A stretch of 64,000 nt of DNA from Anaerotruncus sp. (GTDB taxonomy: Bacteria; Bacillota; Clostridia; Oscillospirales; Ruminococcaceae). The notes under the pieces were generated by a model that worked only from the letters and a program-made list of their open reading frames with translations, was not told where the DNA came from and ran no database searches. This document shows positions 1 to 11,059 of the stretch, piece after piece (positions within the stretch are counted from its first letter, which is position 1; every line of letters begins with the position of its first letter). The position numbers and the translations under genes are program-made. The DNA lies in contig JAETRV010000003.1 in assembly GCA_021770005.1 (NCBI GenBank), positions 62,001-126,000 of the forward strand, written 5' to 3'.

Positions 1-92
1 TCTCCGGCGGGCACATCAGCCGGTGGCGGTATTCGCCCGCCTGCTCCGACCGGGTGATCGAATCGGTGTTCGGCGAACCCGCCGGGACATAA
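1..92 (+). CDS. 3' end of an unidentified gene, cut by the window edge
   Basis: An open frame enters from the left edge in frame 3 and stops with TAA at 90-92. The last residues read SGGHISRWRYSPACSDRVIE followed by SVFGEPAGT. A terminator-like hairpin follows within 10 bases. I do not recognise the family from so short a tail. It would be convergent with guaB. A second, longer frame also crosses this edge, so the assignment is weak. Confidence 0.35.
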   Translation, partial: SGGHISRWRYSPACSDRVIESVFGEPAGT

Positions 93-124
93 AACCAGCC
101 GCACTCGTAAAGCAAGTGCGGCTG
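91..124 (-). terminator. Intrinsic terminator of guaB
   Basis: A 10-bp perfect stem (96-105 with 115-124, CAGCCGCACT/AGTGCGGCTG) lies 27 bases past the guaB stop. On the minus strand it is followed by GGTTTTATG, a short U tract. It also lies just after the possible convergent gene at the window edge. Confidence 0.7.
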
Positions 125-150
125 TTCGGCCTGTTCCTAGAATCTGCGTA

Positions 151-1644
<1,494 letters not shown>

Positions 1645-1685
1645 TCAGTCTCTCATAACGCTGTGTTCTCGGAATAATTTTATCT

Positions 1686-1714
1686 ATTGTATCATTTCCG
1701 CCACTGGGAATCAA
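1686..1714 (-). promoter_or_regulatory. Sigma-A-type promoter of guaB
   Basis: On the minus strand TTGATT (1709-1714) and TACAAT (1686-1691) are separated by 17 bp, about 55 bases upstream of the chosen guaB start. No purine-riboswitch fold was recognised in the short leader. Confidence 0.65.
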
Positions 1715-1869
1715 TAGGGCGAATTGCCAAACTTTGTACCATTTCTCCGCCCATATCCGCGCAAAAAAACAGGAAGGAGGACCCCGTCCCTGAAGCACCG
1801 TATGAAAGGCGTTCAGAAGCCCCTTTTTGCCGGGCGGCCCACGTGTCTCAGGATACAGCCGCCGGGCTG

Positions 1870-1905
1870 AAACGAGCCGCCCGGATAAATCCGGGCGGCT
1901 CGTTT
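1870..1905 (-). terminator. Terminator hairpin after typA
   Basis: A perfect 16-bp inverted repeat, AAACGAGCCGCCCGGA and its complement, encloses a 4-nt loop and begins 8 bases past the typA stop codon. The U tract is only the TTT at the stem end, so termination could be inefficient. The stem is very stable. Confidence 0.75.
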
Positions 1906-1912
1906 CTCAATT

Positions 1913-3739
1913 TTATCTGGATTTCATCTGTTCGCGCATCCGCTGGGCATGGTCGAGGATGCGTTTACGGATACGGATGCTCTTGGGCGTGACCTCAAGC
2001 AGTTCGTCGTCCCCCAAAAACTCGAGTGATTCCTCAAGCGAGAACCGGCGGGGCGGGATCAGGCGCAGGGCGTCGTCCGAGCCGGAAGCGCGGGTATTGG
2101 TGAGCTGCTTGCGCTTGCAGACGTTGACCGCAATGTCCTCATTTTTGGGGGACATGCCGACCACCTGTCCGGCATAGACCGGCTCGCCCGCACCGAGGAA
2201 GAGGGTGCCGCGCTCCTGTGCGTTGTAAAGGCCGTAGGTGATCGTCTCGCCGGTCTCGAACGCGATCAGCGATCCGTTGTTCCGACGGGGAATTTCCCCT
2301 TTATAGGGCGCATAACCGTGGAACAGGGTGTTCATGATCCCTTCGCCCTTGGTGTCGGTGAGAAACTCCCCCTTGTATCCGAACAGCCCTCGCTCGGGGA
2401 TGATAAAGACCATCTTCATCCGGCTGCCGACCGGCTCCATCGACTGGAGTTCGCCTTTGCGCACCCCCATCTTTTCCATGACCGCGCCGGACGACTCTGC
2501 GGGCACATCGATCGTCAGCTCGTCGAACGGCTCGCACTGTTCGCCGTCGATCTCCTTCATCAGCACCTTGGGCGTGCTGACCTGGAATTCATACCCCTCG
2601 CGGCGCATGTTCTCGATCAAGATCGAGAGGTGCATCTCGCCGCGCCCGCAGACGATAAACGAATCGGCGGTGTCCCCATCCGAGACCCGCAGCGAAACAT
2701 CCCGCAGCAGCTCCCGGCGGAGCCGGTCGCGGATCTGCCGGGTGGTGACAAACTTGCCCTCCCGACCGGCAAACGGGCTGGTGTTGACCGAGAAGGTCAT
2801 CTCAACCGTCGGCTCGGAAATTTTGACAAACGGGATCGGCTGGTGGGTGCCCAAGGCGCAGACGGTGTTGCCGATGTTGATATCCTCAATGCCCGAGAAC
2901 ATTACGATGTCGCCAACCGTGGCCGACTCGACCGGGGTGCGCCCCACACCGGTAAACTGGTAGATCGCAGTGATCTTGCCCGGGCGGCTCAGTTCCTTGT
3001 CGTGGTAATCGCAGACGGTCACCTGCTGGTTGACCTTCATGGTGCCGCTCTCGATCCGTCCGACCGCAATCCGCCCCACATAGTCGTTGTAGTCGATCGA
3101 CGAGACCAGCACCCCGGTCGGCTCGTCCGGGTCCCCCTCGGGCGGCTGGATGTAGTTCACGATCGTATCCATCAGCGGCTGTAGGTCCACCCCCTGGGTC
3201 TCGGGGGAATAACTCGCGGTGCCATCCCGCCCCGAACAAAACACCATCGGGCTGTCGAGCTGGGCATCGGTCGCGCCGAGGTCCATCAGCAGCTCGAGCG
3301 CCTCGTCGACCACCTCATAGACCCGCGCGTCCGGGCGGTCGATCTTGTTGATGACGATAATCACCGCGAGGTCCAGTTCGAGCGCCTTGCTCAGGACAAA
3401 CCGGGTCTGGGGCATCGGGCCTTCGGCCGCGTCAACCAAAAGCAGCACCCCGTTGACCATCTTGAGCACCCGCTCGACCTCGCCGCCAAAATCGGCGTGT
3501 CCGGGAGTATCCACAATGTTGATCTTGACGCCCTTATACTCGGCGGAGGCGTTTTTGGCGAGGATGGTGATCCCGCGTTCCCGCTCGATGTCGTTCGAAT
3601 CCATCACCCGGTCCTGTACCGCCTGATTTTCCCGGAAGGTACCGCTCTGCTTGAGCATCCCGTCAACCAGCGTCGTCTTGCCGTGGTCAACGTGGGCGAT
3701 AATCGCAATATTTCTCAGGTCTTCACGCTTGATATTCAT
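1913..3739 (-). CDS. typA: Ribosome-associated GTPase TypA/BipA
   Basis: Translational GTPase related to EF-G that binds the ribosome and assists large-subunit assembly, especially under stress. It is 608 residues from the preferred start, close to the family norm. G1 is [10 protein letters not shown]2 lies in RERGITI, G3 is [10 protein letters not shown] and G4 is NKIDRP. These are followed by EF-Tu domain 2, EF-G domain V-like and the BipA C-terminal domain. The start [10 protein letters not shown] is chosen because AGGAAG precedes it. The 24 residues encoded upstream are not conserved in character. The gene has its own promoter and terminator. Confidence 0.96.
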   Translation of the reverse strand: MNIKREDLRNIAIIAHVDHGKTTLVDGMLKQSGTFRENQAVQDRVMDSNDIERERGITILAKNASAEYKGVKINIVDTPGHADFGGEVERVLKMVNGVLLLVDAAEGPMPQTRFVLSKALELDLAVIIVINKIDRPDARVYEVVDEALELLMDLGATDAQLDSPMVFCSGRDGTASYSPETQGVDLQPLMDTIVNYIQPPEGDPDEPTGVLVSSIDYNDYVGRIAVGRIESGTMKVNQQVTVCDYHDKELSRPGKITAIYQFTGVGRTPVESATVGDIVMFSGIEDINIGNTVCALGTHQPIPFVKISEPTVEMTFSVNTSPFAGREGKFVTTRQIRDRLRRELLRDVSLRVSDGDTADSFIVCGRGEMHLSILIENMRREGYEFQVSTPKVLMKEIDGEQCEPFDELTIDVPAESSGAVMEKMGVRKGELQSMEPVGSRMKMVFIIPERGLFGYKGEFLTDTKGEGIMNTLFHGYAPYKGEIPRRNNGSLIAFETGETITYGLYNAQERGTLFLGAGEPVYAGQVVGMSPKNEDIAVNVCKRKQLTNTRASGSDDALRLIPPRRFSLEESLEFLGDDELLEVTPKSIRIRKRILDHAQRMREQMKSR

Positions 3740-3798
3740 ACTATCGTTCTTCCTATCCGCCGCAGGCTGCGGCACAAAATGCATTTTCAATCTGTTAT

Positions 3799-3827
3799 AA
3801 TATACCGTCAAACCTTGACGCTGTCAA
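3799..3827 (-). promoter_or_regulatory. typA promoter with a dyad in the spacer
   Basis: On the minus strand TTGACA (3822-3827) and TATATT (3799-3804) are 17 bp apart. The spacer contains an inverted repeat CGTCAA-N3-TTGACG (3806-3820), which could bind a regulator between the -35 and -10 boxes. Confidence 0.7.
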
Positions 3828-3847
3828 TAAAGAACCTCCACTTTTGT

Positions 3848-4474
3848 CTAAAGTGTACAGAGTTCCTTCTCCAGATCGAAGGTATCTTCATTTTTCCAAC
3901 GATAGAGCGTCCGCCGGCTGACTCCAAGCTGCTTGCTTGCCTGGCTCGCTGAAATCCGGTTTTCGCACCACGCGAGAAACACCGGGTGGTCTCGCAGTGC
4001 CTGTTTCCCTGTCGGCCTGCCGAATTTCACCCCCCGCATCTGGGCGGCGGCGATCCCCTCATGCTGGCGGCGGCGGATGTTCTGCCGCTCGTTTTCCGCC
4101 ACGAACGAGAGCAGCTGGAGCACAAGGTCGGAGATCAGGGTTCCGAGCAGGTCGCGGTTCTGGCGGGTGTCGAGCAGCGGCATGTCCAGCACCACGATGT
4201 CCACTTCAAGGTCATGGGTGATCCTGCGCCACTGCTCCAGGATTTCGCTGTAGTTGCGGCCCAGGCGGTCGATGCTGCACACGATCAGCAGGTCCCCCTT
4301 TTTGAGCTGGCACATCAGCTGGTGATAGGCCGGGCGGTTGAAGTCCCGGCCGCTCTGTTTGTCGACAAAGATGTTCTGCGGGTGGATCTGGAACCGGCCG
4401 TTCATCGAGATCATCTGCCGGTCCTCATACTGGTTCTTGGATGAGACGCGGGCATAGCCGTAGGTGTTGCTCAT
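3848..4474 (-). CDS. Serine recombinase of the resolvase/invertase family
   Basis: Site-specific recombinase that cuts DNA through a phosphoserine link. The protein is 208 residues from the start MSNTYGYARVSS, the usual size for small resolvases/invertases. The catalytic serine lies in YARVSS and conserved arginines lie in DRLGRN. There is a long dimer helix, then a C-terminal helix-turn-helix ending VSRRTLYRW. Upstream residues encoded from 4531 are rejected because AAAGGA precedes the chosen ATG. No transposase, integrated element or obvious crossover site adjoins it. It sits alone between typA and secA, so its target is unknown. Confidence 0.9.
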   Translation of the reverse strand: MSNTYGYARVSSKNQYEDRQMISMNGRFQIHPQNIFVDKQSGRDFNRPAYHQLMCQLKKGDLLIVCSIDRLGRNYSEILEQWRRITHDLEVDIVVLDMPLLDTRQNRDLLGTLISDLVLQLLSFVAENERQNIRRRQHEGIAAAQMRGVKFGRPTGKQALRDHPVFLAWCENRISASQASKQLGVSRRTLYRWKNEDTFDLEKELCTL

Positions 4475-4647
4475 CGTTGTTCCATCCTTTCTCAATACGC
4501 TGCCAGCCCTGCGCGCCTGCGCAGCCGGCATTATGTCTACGGCTGTTCACTTTTGCAACGGGCTTGCCTCGCTTGCGAAAGCAGCCGCCAGCCTCCATTC
4601 TGTATATCAAAATCCTCAAGGAAAAAATGGAATTCACGAAAAGAAAG

Positions 4648-4681
4648 CGGTCACCGCATCCGTTTTCGGATGCGGTGACCG
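4648..4681 (-). terminator. Intrinsic terminator of secA
   Basis: A perfect 15-bp stem (CGGTCACCGCATCCG and its complement) with a TTTT loop is followed on the minus strand by CTTTCTTTTC. It begins 34 bases after the secA stop codon. Confidence 0.85.
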
Positions 4682-4714
4682 TCCGGTTTATGTCTTTCGC
4701 CCTCGTTATGCCTT

Positions 4715-7453
4715 CTACGACTGCCTGCCGCAGCATTTTTTATATTTTTTCCCGCTTCCGCAGGGGCAGGGGTCGTTGCGTCCCACCTTGCCGGGCGCCC
4801 GTTTGGCCGGCTGGTTGGGGAGGCTTCCGTCGCTCCCGCTTTCGGCAGCGGGCTTTGCGACCTGCTCGCGCTTAGGCTCTTCGTTGGTGCGGAGCTGGAT
4901 GGTGAACATCAGCCTGACTGTATCCTCCCGGATCGACTCGATCATTGCGTCGAACATGTCAAACCCTTCGATCCGGTATTCGACTACCGGATCCTTCTGG
5001 GCGTAGGAGCGCAGGTACATGCCCCGTTTGAGCTCCTCCATGTCGTCGATATGCTGCATCCATTTGGTATCTACCACCCGCAGCAGAACCACCCGTTCGA
5101 CCTCCCGCATAATTTCGGGGGTGAACTTCTGCTCGCGGGCCTCGTAAATCCTGTTTGCCCGCTCGTTGAGCATATCCTTGATCTGCTGGTCGGTCACCTC
5201 GGCAAGCTGCTCGGTGGTGAACCGCAGGTCCTGCTCCACGGTCAGCCAGCCGAGGAAATAGTCCCGCAGGCCGGTGAGGTTCCAGTGGTCGTGTACCTCT
5301 TTATCAACCAGATACCGGTCAACCGTATCGTCGATCGTTTCCTTAACCATTGTGCGGATCGAGCTGCTCAGGTCCTCGCCATCGAGCACCTTGGCGCGCT
5401 GGGAGTAGATGATCTCGCGCTGGCGGTTCATAACGTCGTCGAACTGAAGCACGCTCTTGCGGATGCCGAAGTTACGCGCCTCGACCTTCATCTGTGCCGA
5501 CTCGATCGAGTTGGTGAGGATGCGCGCCTCGATCGGCATATCGTCCTCCGCACCGAGCATGGTCATCATGTTTTGAATCCGCTCGCCGCCGAACAGCCGC
5601 ATCAGGTCGTCTTCCAGGGACATGAAGAACCGGGTTTCGCCTGGGTCGCCTTGACGCCCGGCGCGCCCGCGCAGCTGGTTGTCGATCCGGCGGGACTCGT
5701 GCCGTTCGGTGCCGATGATGAAGAGGCCGCCCGCCTCGCGGACCTTCTCTGCCTCAACGTCGATCACCTTTTTATGCGCGGCCATGCTTTCGGTGAACAG
5801 CTTGCGCGCCGCGTTGATCTGCTCGTCGTCGGTGTCGGCGAAGCCGGTGGCCTCGCTGATGACGTCATCTTCATAGCCGGCCCGCCGCAGCTCGGCCTTG
5901 GCCATAAACTCGGCGTTTCCGCCGAGCATAATGTCGGTACCGCGGCCCGCCATGTTGGTGGCGATGGTCACCGCACCCAGCTTGCCCGCCTGCGCGACGA
6001 TCTCCGCTTCCTTCTCATGGTACTTGGCGTTGAGCACCTCATGCTTGACCCCATGCCGGGCGAGCATCTTGGAAAGCAGCTCGGATTTCTCGATCGAGAT
6101 GGTGCCCACCAGAACCGGCTGGCCCTTTTCATGGCACTCGATGATCTTTTCGATCACTGCGTTGAATTTGGCCTGTTCGGTCTTGTAAACCACGTCCGCA
6201 TGGTCGTGGCGCTGGATCGGTTTGTTGGTCGGGATCTCGATGACGTCCAGCTTGTAGATCTCCATAAACTCGTCCGCTTCGGTCTGGGCGGTACCGGTCA
6301 TACCCGAGAGCTTGTTGTACATCCGGAAGAAGTTCTGAAAGGTGATGGTGGCGAGCGTCTTGCTTTCCCGCTCGACCTTGACCCCTTCCTTGGCCTCAAT
6401 CGCCTGATGCAGGCCCTCGTTGTACCGGCGTCCAAGCATCAGGCGTCCGGTGAACTCGTCCACGATGATGACTTCATCATCCTTGACCACATAATCAACA
6501 TCCCGCTGCATGATCCCGTGTGCGCGGATCGCCTGGTTGATGTGGTGCTGAATCTGCATATTGTCGGCGTCGGTCAGGTTCTCGATGCCGAAATAGGCTT
6601 CCGCTTTCTCCACGCCCGACTGGGTGAGGGTGACCGTCTTGGCCTTCTCATCGACAATGTAATCGCCGTCCACATCGTCCTGTTCTTCCTTATTATCTTT
6701 CTCAGCAACCCGGAAGCATTTGAGGGTACGGGCAAACTTATCCGCGCGCTGGTAGAGGTCGGTGGACTTGTCCCCCTGCCCCGAGATAATCAGCGGGGTG
6801 CGCGCCTCATCCACCAAGATCGAGTCGACCTCGTCGACGATCGCGTAATGATGGCCGCGCTGGACCTGCTCCCGCTTATAGATGACCATGTTATCGCGCA
6901 GGTAGTCAAACCCGAACTCATTGTTGGTTCCGTAGGTGATGTCGCAGTTGTAGGCGGCGCGGCGCTGGTTGTTGTCCAGACCGTGGACGATCAGCCCAAC
7001 ACGCAGCCCCAGGAACCGGTAGACCTTGCCCATCCACTCCGAGTCGCGCTTTGCGAGGTAATCGTTGACGGTGACAATATGCACCCCTTCGCCGGTCAGC
7101 GCATTGAGATAGGCCGGCAGGGTTGCGACGAGGGTTTTTCCTTCACCGGTGCGCATTTCGGCGATCCGCCCCTGATGCAGCACAATACCGCCGATGATCT
7201 GCACCGGGAAATGGCGCATCCCGAGCACCCGGTCGGCCGCCTCCCGGCAGGTGGCGAACGCATCCGGCAGGATGTCGTCGAGGGTTTCGCCGTTTGCCAG
7301 CCGCTCCTTGAGCGCCGGGGTGCAGGCTTTCAGCTCCTCGTCGCTCATCGCGCGGTATTTCTCCTCCAGCTCAAGCACCTTTTTCTGGATCGGGTAGATA
7401 CGCTTCAGCTCCCGTTCCGAATAGGTCCCGAATATTTTTTGCATGATTCCCAT
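4715..7453 (-). CDS. secA: Preprotein translocase ATPase SecA
   Basis: Motor ATPase that drives unfolded preproteins through SecYEG at the membrane. At 912 residues it is slightly longer than B. subtilis SecA. Walker A lies in [16 protein letters not shown] and the Walker B/DEAD-type box is [13 protein letters not shown]. The preprotein cross-linking domain follows, then the second nucleotide-binding fold with [14 protein letters not shown] and a helical scaffold. The C-terminal zinc finger [13 protein letters not shown] binds SecB or ribosomes in other species. The start MGIMQKIFG is preceded by GAGGTG. The gene is monocistronic, with its own promoter and a strong terminator. Confidence 0.98.
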   Translation of the reverse strand: MGIMQKIFGTYSERELKRIYPIQKKVLELEEKYRAMSDEELKACTPALKERLANGETLDDILPDAFATCREAADRVLGMRHFPVQIIGGIVLHQGRIAEMRTGEGKTLVATLPAYLNALTGEGVHIVTVNDYLAKRDSEWMGKVYRFLGLRVGLIVHGLDNNQRRAAYNCDITYGTNNEFGFDYLRDNMVIYKREQVQRGHHYAIVDEVDSILVDEARTPLIISGQGDKSTDLYQRADKFARTLKCFRVAEKDNKEEQDDVDGDYIVDEKAKTVTLTQSGVEKAEAYFGIENLTDADNMQIQHHINQAIRAHGIMQRDVDYVVKDDEVIIVDEFTGRLMLGRRYNEGLHQAIEAKEGVKVERESKTLATITFQNFFRMYNKLSGMTGTAQTEADEFMEIYKLDVIEIPTNKPIQRHDHADVVYKTEQAKFNAVIEKIIECHEKGQPVLVGTISIEKSELLSKMLARHGVKHEVLNAKYHEKEAEIVAQAGKLGAVTIATNMAGRGTDIMLGGNAEFMAKAELRRAGYEDDVISEATGFADTDDEQINAARKLFTESMAAHKKVIDVEAEKVREAGGLFIIGTERHESRRIDNQLRGRAGRQGDPGETRFFMSLEDDLMRLFGGERIQNMMTMLGAEDDMPIEARILTNSIESAQMKVEARNFGIRKSVLQFDDVMNRQREIIYSQRAKVLDGEDLSSSIRTMVKETIDDTVDRYLVDKEVHDHWNLTGLRDYFLGWLTVEQDLRFTTEQLAEVTDQQIKDMLNERANRIYEAREQKFTPEIMREVERVVLLRVVDTKWMQHIDDMEELKRGMYLRSYAQKDPVVEYRIEGFDMFDAMIESIREDTVRLMFTIQLRTNEEPKREQVAKPAAESGSDGSLPNQPAKRAPGKVGRNDPCPCGSGKKYKKCCGRQS

Positions 7454-7549
7454 TTTGTCACCTCATATGATTCATTGTTCCTGCGCGCTCCGCATGAGCG
7501 AAGTTGTATCGGTAAAGATAAAACGATCACGAATTGAGACACCTTAACC

Positions 7550-7577
7550 TATATAGTCTACACTTTGTAACTGTCAA
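7550..7577 (-). promoter_or_regulatory. secA promoter
   Basis: On the minus strand TTGACA (7572-7577) and TATATA (7550-7555) are 16 bp apart, about 95 bases upstream of the secA start. Confidence 0.65.
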
Positions 7578-7642
7578 TGTCAAACCCTTTTGGGGAAAAC
7601 AAGGTGAATAAATTGTTAAAATCTGTGCGGCCCCCTGATTTC

Positions 7643-7673
7643 AGGGCGCTTTTTCTCTTGCAAAAAGCGCCCT
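7643..7673. repeat. Hairpin repeat, family A, variant copy
   Basis: AGGGCGCTTTTT pairs with AAAAAGCGCCCT around a CTCTTGC loop. This is a covarying variant of the AGGGGGCTTTTT...AAAAAGCCCCCT repeat found at five other places. The stem changes from GGGGGC to GGGCGC on both arms, so pairing is kept. Confidence 0.8.
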
Positions 7674-7892
7674 CTTGCCGCTTCGCGACAATTCACCCGA
7701 AAGACTGCCGCCGCACTGCGATTTTTTGAAAAAAATCGAGTAAAACTTTTGTCTTTATAACTTAGGCTGCCAAAAGCATAGAAGAGGGACTTTTCCGCTT
7801 TCCAGATTAGTATTTACCGGTTTGTATTGAAAAACGCCAAAACCGGAGCGAAATTTACTGTTTAATTTTTAACAAAAACAGGTCTGGAACGC

Positions 7893-7921
7893 TTGATAAT
7901 TCCAGGGGAAGCTAATATAAT
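7893..7921 (+). promoter_or_regulatory. Promoter of the NifU-like/GGGtGRT operon
   Basis: TTGATA (7893-7898) and a perfect TATAAT (7916-7921) are 17 bp apart, about 40 bases upstream of the GAAAGGAG ribosome site. The consensus quality suggests strong, housekeeping-like expression. Confidence 0.8.
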
Positions 7922-7968
7922 AAAAGATAGTCAAGCCCCATGTTCAACAAACCGAAAGGAGTACCGAT

Positions 7969-8661
7969 ATGAACTATTCACATGAAGTGGAGAGAATGTG
8001 TGTTCTCGCCAAAGGACCCAAGCATGGTCCCGCCCCTATCCCCGAAGAGGGCAAATGGGTAAAAGCCTACCAGATCTCGGACATCTCCGGCCTGACCCAC
8101 GGCGTGGGCTGGTGCGCACCCCAGCAGGGCTGCTGCAAGCTGACCCTGAACGTCAAGGAGGGGATCATCGAAGAGGCGCTGGTGGAGACCCTCGGCTGCT
8201 CGGGCATGACCCATTCGGCGGCAATGGCGGGCGAAATCCTCGTGGGCAAAACCCTGCTTGAGGCGCTCAACACCGACCTGGTCTGCGACGCAATCAACGT
8301 GGCGATGCGCGAGCTGTTCCTCCAAATCGTTTATGGACGCACCCAGACTGCTTTCTCCGAGAACGGCCTGCCGATCGGCGCGGGACTAGAGGACCTCGGA
8401 AAAGGCCTGCGCTCACAGGTTGGTACCATCTTCTCGACCAATGCGAAGGGCGTCCGCTATCTCGAGATGGCGGAAGGCTACATCCTCTCGGTTGCGGTAG
8501 ACGCAAACGGCGAAGCGATCGGCTACAAATTCGTCAAAGTCGGCAAGATGCTTGAGGATATCCGCCATGGCAAGGACCCGAAAGAGGCGTTCGAAAGCAA
8601 TATCGGCACCTACGGCAGATACGAGAACGCGCCGAAATATATCGACCCGCGTGAAGAATAA
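7969..8661 (+). CDS. NifU/IscU-like iron-sulfur scaffold protein
   Basis: A 230-residue protein resembling the IscU/NifU N-terminal scaffold fold. Cysteines sit at about positions 49, 55, 56, 77 and 106, in WCAPQQGCCKL, LGCSGMTHS and LVCDAIN. The GCSGMTHSAAMAGEIL segment matches the scaffold helix that carries a ligand cysteine. The strong site GAAAGGAG precedes the ATG. It is followed after 20 bases by the GGGtGRT gene. This two-gene arrangement is common in anaerobes but its role is not established. By inference the pair builds or carries a metal cluster, but no cysteine desulfurase adjoins it (one lies at 39.6 kb). Confidence 0.85.
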   Translation: MNYSHEVERMCVLAKGPKHGPAPIPEEGKWVKAYQISDISGLTHGVGWCAPQQGCCKLTLNVKEGIIEEALVETLGCSGMTHSAAMAGEILVGKTLLEALNTDLVCDAINVAMRELFLQIVYGRTQTAFSENGLPIGAGLEDLGKGLRSQVGTIFSTNAKGVRYLEMAEGYILSVAVDANGEAIGYKFVKVGKMLEDIRHGKDPKEAFESNIGTYGRYENAPKYIDPREE

Positions 8662-8681
8662 GAGGAGAGGGAGGCAACACA

Positions 8682-9692
8682 ATGGTTAAGTTTGAAGGAC
8701 AGGAAAGAAGAATGCCCAAAATTGAGGCCTGCCTCAAGGAATATGGCATCTCTTCCCTCGAGGATGCAAAAGAGCTTTGCCTTTCAAAAGGCATTGATGT
8801 AGAAAAGATCGTCAAAGGCGTACAGCCGATCGCATTTGAAAATGCGGTCTGGGCGTACACCCTCGGCACTGCTGTCGCAATCAAAAAAGGCGCTTCCAAG
8901 GCAGCGGATGCATCCGAGGCAATCGGGATCGGTTTGCAGGCATTCTGCGTGCCCGGCTCGGTTGCGGAGCAGCGTTCGGTTGGTCTGGGCCATGGCAACC
9001 TCGGCGCCATGCTGCTGCGCGATGAAACCAAATGCTTCTGCTTCCTCGCGGGGCATGAGTCGTTTGCCGCCGCGGAAGGCGCAATCGGTATCGCCCGCAA
9101 TGCAAATAAAGCACGCAAAGAGCCGCTGCGGGTCATCCTGAACGGCCTCGGCAAGGACGCGGCCTATATCATCTCCCGGATCAATGGGTTCACCTATGTG
9201 GAGACCGCGTATGATTTCTCGACCGGCGAGCTGAAAGAGGTCCGTACCATCCCGTATTCGGACGGCGAGCGCTCCAAAGTTCGCGTCTACGGCGCGAACG
9301 ACGTGCTCGAGGGCGTCGCAATCATGAAACATGAGAAGGTCGATGTCTCGATCACCGGTAACTCGACCAACCCGACCCGTTTCCAGCATCTTGTAGCGGG
9401 CACCTATAAAAAATGGGCGTTCGAGAACGACGTGAAATATTTCTCGGTCGCTTCGGGCGGCGGCACCGGCCGTACCCTGCATCCGGACAACGTCGCGGCT
9501 GGCCCGGCTTCCTACGGCCTGACCGACTCGATGGGCAGAATGCATGGGGATGCACAGTTCGCGGGTTCGTCCTCTGTCCCGGCACACGTCGAGATGATGG
9601 GCCTGATCGGTATGGGTAACAACCCGATGGTCGGCGCAACCGTCGCTTGTGCGGTCGCAGTTGAAGAGGCTGCAAAAGCGGGGAAATTCTGA
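8682..9692 (+). CDS. GGGtGRT family protein, function unknown
   Basis: A 336-residue protein carrying the family-naming motif, read here as ASGGGTGRTLHPDN at about residues 256-270. Glycine-rich stretches (GLGHGNLGAML, GMGNNPMVGATV) and conserved CFCFLAGHES suggest a nucleotide- or cofactor-binding enzyme, but no catalytic mechanism can be read from the sequence. No signal peptide or membrane segment is seen. It is co-transcribed with the scaffold-like gene just upstream, and a terminator follows. The codon use looks like that of highly expressed genes. The pairing suggests the GGGtGRT protein is a client or partner of the scaffold. Confidence 0.9.
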   Translation: MVKFEGQERRMPKIEACLKEYGISSLEDAKELCLSKGIDVEKIVKGVQPIAFENAVWAYTLGTAVAIKKGASKAADASEAIGIGLQAFCVPGSVAEQRSVGLGHGNLGAMLLRDETKCFCFLAGHESFAAAEGAIGIARNANKARKEPLRVILNGLGKDAAYIISRINGFTYVETAYDFSTGELKEVRTIPYSDGERSKVRVYGANDVLEGVAIMKHEKVDVSITGNSTNPTRFQHLVAGTYKKWAFENDVKYFSVASGGGTGRTLHPDNVAAGPASYGLTDSMGRMHGDAQFAGSSSVPAHVEMMGLIGMGNNPMVGATVACAVAVEEAAKAGKF

Positions 9693-9706
9693 TTTTAATC
9701 TGTTTC

Positions 9707-9745
9707 AAAGAGGGGCGGGTGCAGCTGGTATCCCGCTCCTCTTTT
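9707..9745 (+). terminator. Intrinsic terminator of the NifU-like/GGGtGRT operon
   Basis: AAGAGGGGCGGG pairs with CCCGCTCCTCTT (one mismatch) around a 12-nt loop and runs into TTTTATAT, starting 15 bases after the stop. Confidence 0.8.
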
Positions 9746-9818
9746 ATATCCCTGTGCAGGCAGATAGAATTCACCCCCTTTTTCTGGGAAATAGCCTACC
9801 AAAATGGCGTTCTGTCGA

Positions 9819-9847
9819 TTGACAAAAGCGGACTTTCAAGGTAAAAT
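9819..9847 (+). promoter_or_regulatory. Promoter of the yicC-remA-gmk-rpoZ operon
   Basis: Perfect TTGACA (9819-9824), a 17-bp spacer, and TAAAAT (9842-9847). It lies about 50 bases upstream of yicC and just after the preceding terminator. Confidence 0.8.
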
Positions 9848-9898
9848 AAAAAGATCAAAGATTGTCCGGATGGGACATCGGGAGGACGGCGGATACGG

Positions 9899-10777
9899 AT
9901 GATTCGGAGCATGACAGGCTATGGACGCGCCCAGCAGGTTTTGGACGGGCGGGACATCACGGTGGAGATCAAATCGGTCAACCACCGTTTTCTGGAATTT
10001 ACTGCGCGGGTCCCCCGTGGCTGCGGTTATCTGGAAGAAAAACTGAAAAGCGATCTACAGGGCAAGGCTTCCCGCGGTAAGGTGGAAGTGGGTGTCCAGA
10101 TTCAGGCTGTGGAGGCGGCCAATACGGTCGTCGAGGTCAACCAAGAGCTGGCCGGGGCGTATGTCCGCGCCTTGCGGGACCTCGGTGAACAGTACCACCT
10201 TACCGACGACCTCTCGCTCTCGTCGATCTCCCGCTTTTCAGAGATTTTCACCGTCCGCCGCGCCCCTGAGGACGAGGAGGCGGTTTGGGAAGCGGTGCAG
10301 GCTGTGACCGCAGAGGCCGCTGAACGGTTCCTCCGTATGCGGGAATTGGAAGGCAGCAAGCTTCAGGATGATCTGCTTGACCGCCTTGCGCAGATCGAAC
10401 GGCGGGTCGGGCTGGTTGAGGAACAGTCCCCCCGCACCCTCGCGGCCTACCGGGAGCGGCTGGCTTCGAAGATTCGCGAGGTGCTGGAAGACCGGCAGAT
10501 CGACGAGGCGCGGATTCTGACCGAGGCGGCGGTGTTCGCCGACCGGATCGCAGTGGACGAGGAAACGGTGCGTCTGCGCAGCCATATTGCGCAGTTCCGG
10601 GGAATTCTAGAACAAGGCGGCGCTGTTGGGCGGAAACTGGATTTCCTTGTGCAGGAGATCAACCGGGAAGCCAATACCATTGGGAGCAAGGCGCAGGACG
10701 TCGAGGTTGCACAGCTTGTGGTCGAGATCAAGAGCGACATCGAAAAAATCCGGGAGCAGATTCAGAACATCGAATAA
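9899..10777 (+). CDS. yicC: YicC/YloC family endoribonuclease
   Basis: A 292-residue member of the YicC family, cytosolic RNases shown in E. coli and B. subtilis to cleave RNA. The N-terminus MIRSMTGYGRA and the phrase VEIKSVNHRFLE are family hallmarks. The C-terminus VEIKSDIEKIREQIQNIE matches the conserved DUF1732 end. GGGAGG lies somewhat far (about 13 nt) upstream of the ATG. It leads an operon with remA (12-bp gap), gmk and rpoZ, the same order as in B. subtilis. Confidence 0.95.
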   Translation: MIRSMTGYGRAQQVLDGRDITVEIKSVNHRFLEFTARVPRGCGYLEEKLKSDLQGKASRGKVEVGVQIQAVEAANTVVEVNQELAGAYVRALRDLGEQYHLTDDLSLSSISRFSEIFTVRRAPEDEEAVWEAVQAVTAEAAERFLRMRELEGSKLQDDLLDRLAQIERRVGLVEEQSPRTLAAYRERLASKIREVLEDRQIDEARILTEAAVFADRIAVDEETVRLRSHIAQFRGILEQGGAVGRKLDFLVQEINREANTIGSKAQDVEVAQLVVEIKSDIEKIREQIQNIE

Positions 10778-10789
10778 GAGGTAGCTTGT

Positions 10790-11059
10790 ATGAAACTAAT
10801 CAATATAGGCTTTGGCAACATGGTTTGTGCAAACCGGCTGGTAGCGATTGTCAGCCCGGAATCCGCCCCGATTAAGCGGATCATCCAAGACGCGCGCGAG
10901 CGCGGTTCTCTGGTGGACGCGACCTATGGACGGCGTACTCGGGCGGTGATTATCACCGATTCCGATCACGTGATCCTCTCGGCGGTACAGCCCGAAACGG
11001 TTGCAAACCGGCTGGTGGATGATGAGGATGATGAGGAAGAGGTCGATGAGGATGCATAA
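10790..11059 (+). CDS. remA: RemA family DNA-binding regulator (DUF370)
   Basis: An 89-residue protein starting [16 protein letters not shown] with [19 protein letters not shown], diagnostic of RemA/YlzA. In B. subtilis RemA activates biofilm matrix and osmoprotection genes as an oligomeric ring. The C-terminus is an acidic tail ([13 protein letters not shown]), an elaboration beyond the compact core. GAGGTAG precedes the start. Its stop overlaps the likely gmk start. Confidence 0.93.
   Translation: MKLINIGFGNMVCANRLVAIVSPESAPIKRIIQDARERGSLVDATYGRRTRAVIITDSDHVILSAVQPETVANRLVDDEDDEEEVDEDA

Larger units (their letters stand above)
7454..7968. other. 515-bp divergent intergenic region with repeat modules
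   Basis: This gap between divergent secA and the NifU-like gene holds the secA promoter, a GC-rich repeat hairpin (7643-7673), an oligo-A/T dyad containing CGATTTTTTGAAAAAAATCG (7719-7738), and the promoter of the downstream pair. The repeat modules recur elsewhere in the window. No open frame with a convincing start was found. Confidence 0.75.

Noticed and set aside
5051-7537. An 828-codon open frame antisense to secA
   Set aside because: It lies wholly opposite a certain secA gene, has no ribosome site and no recognisable domain; high GC leaves long antisense frames open here.
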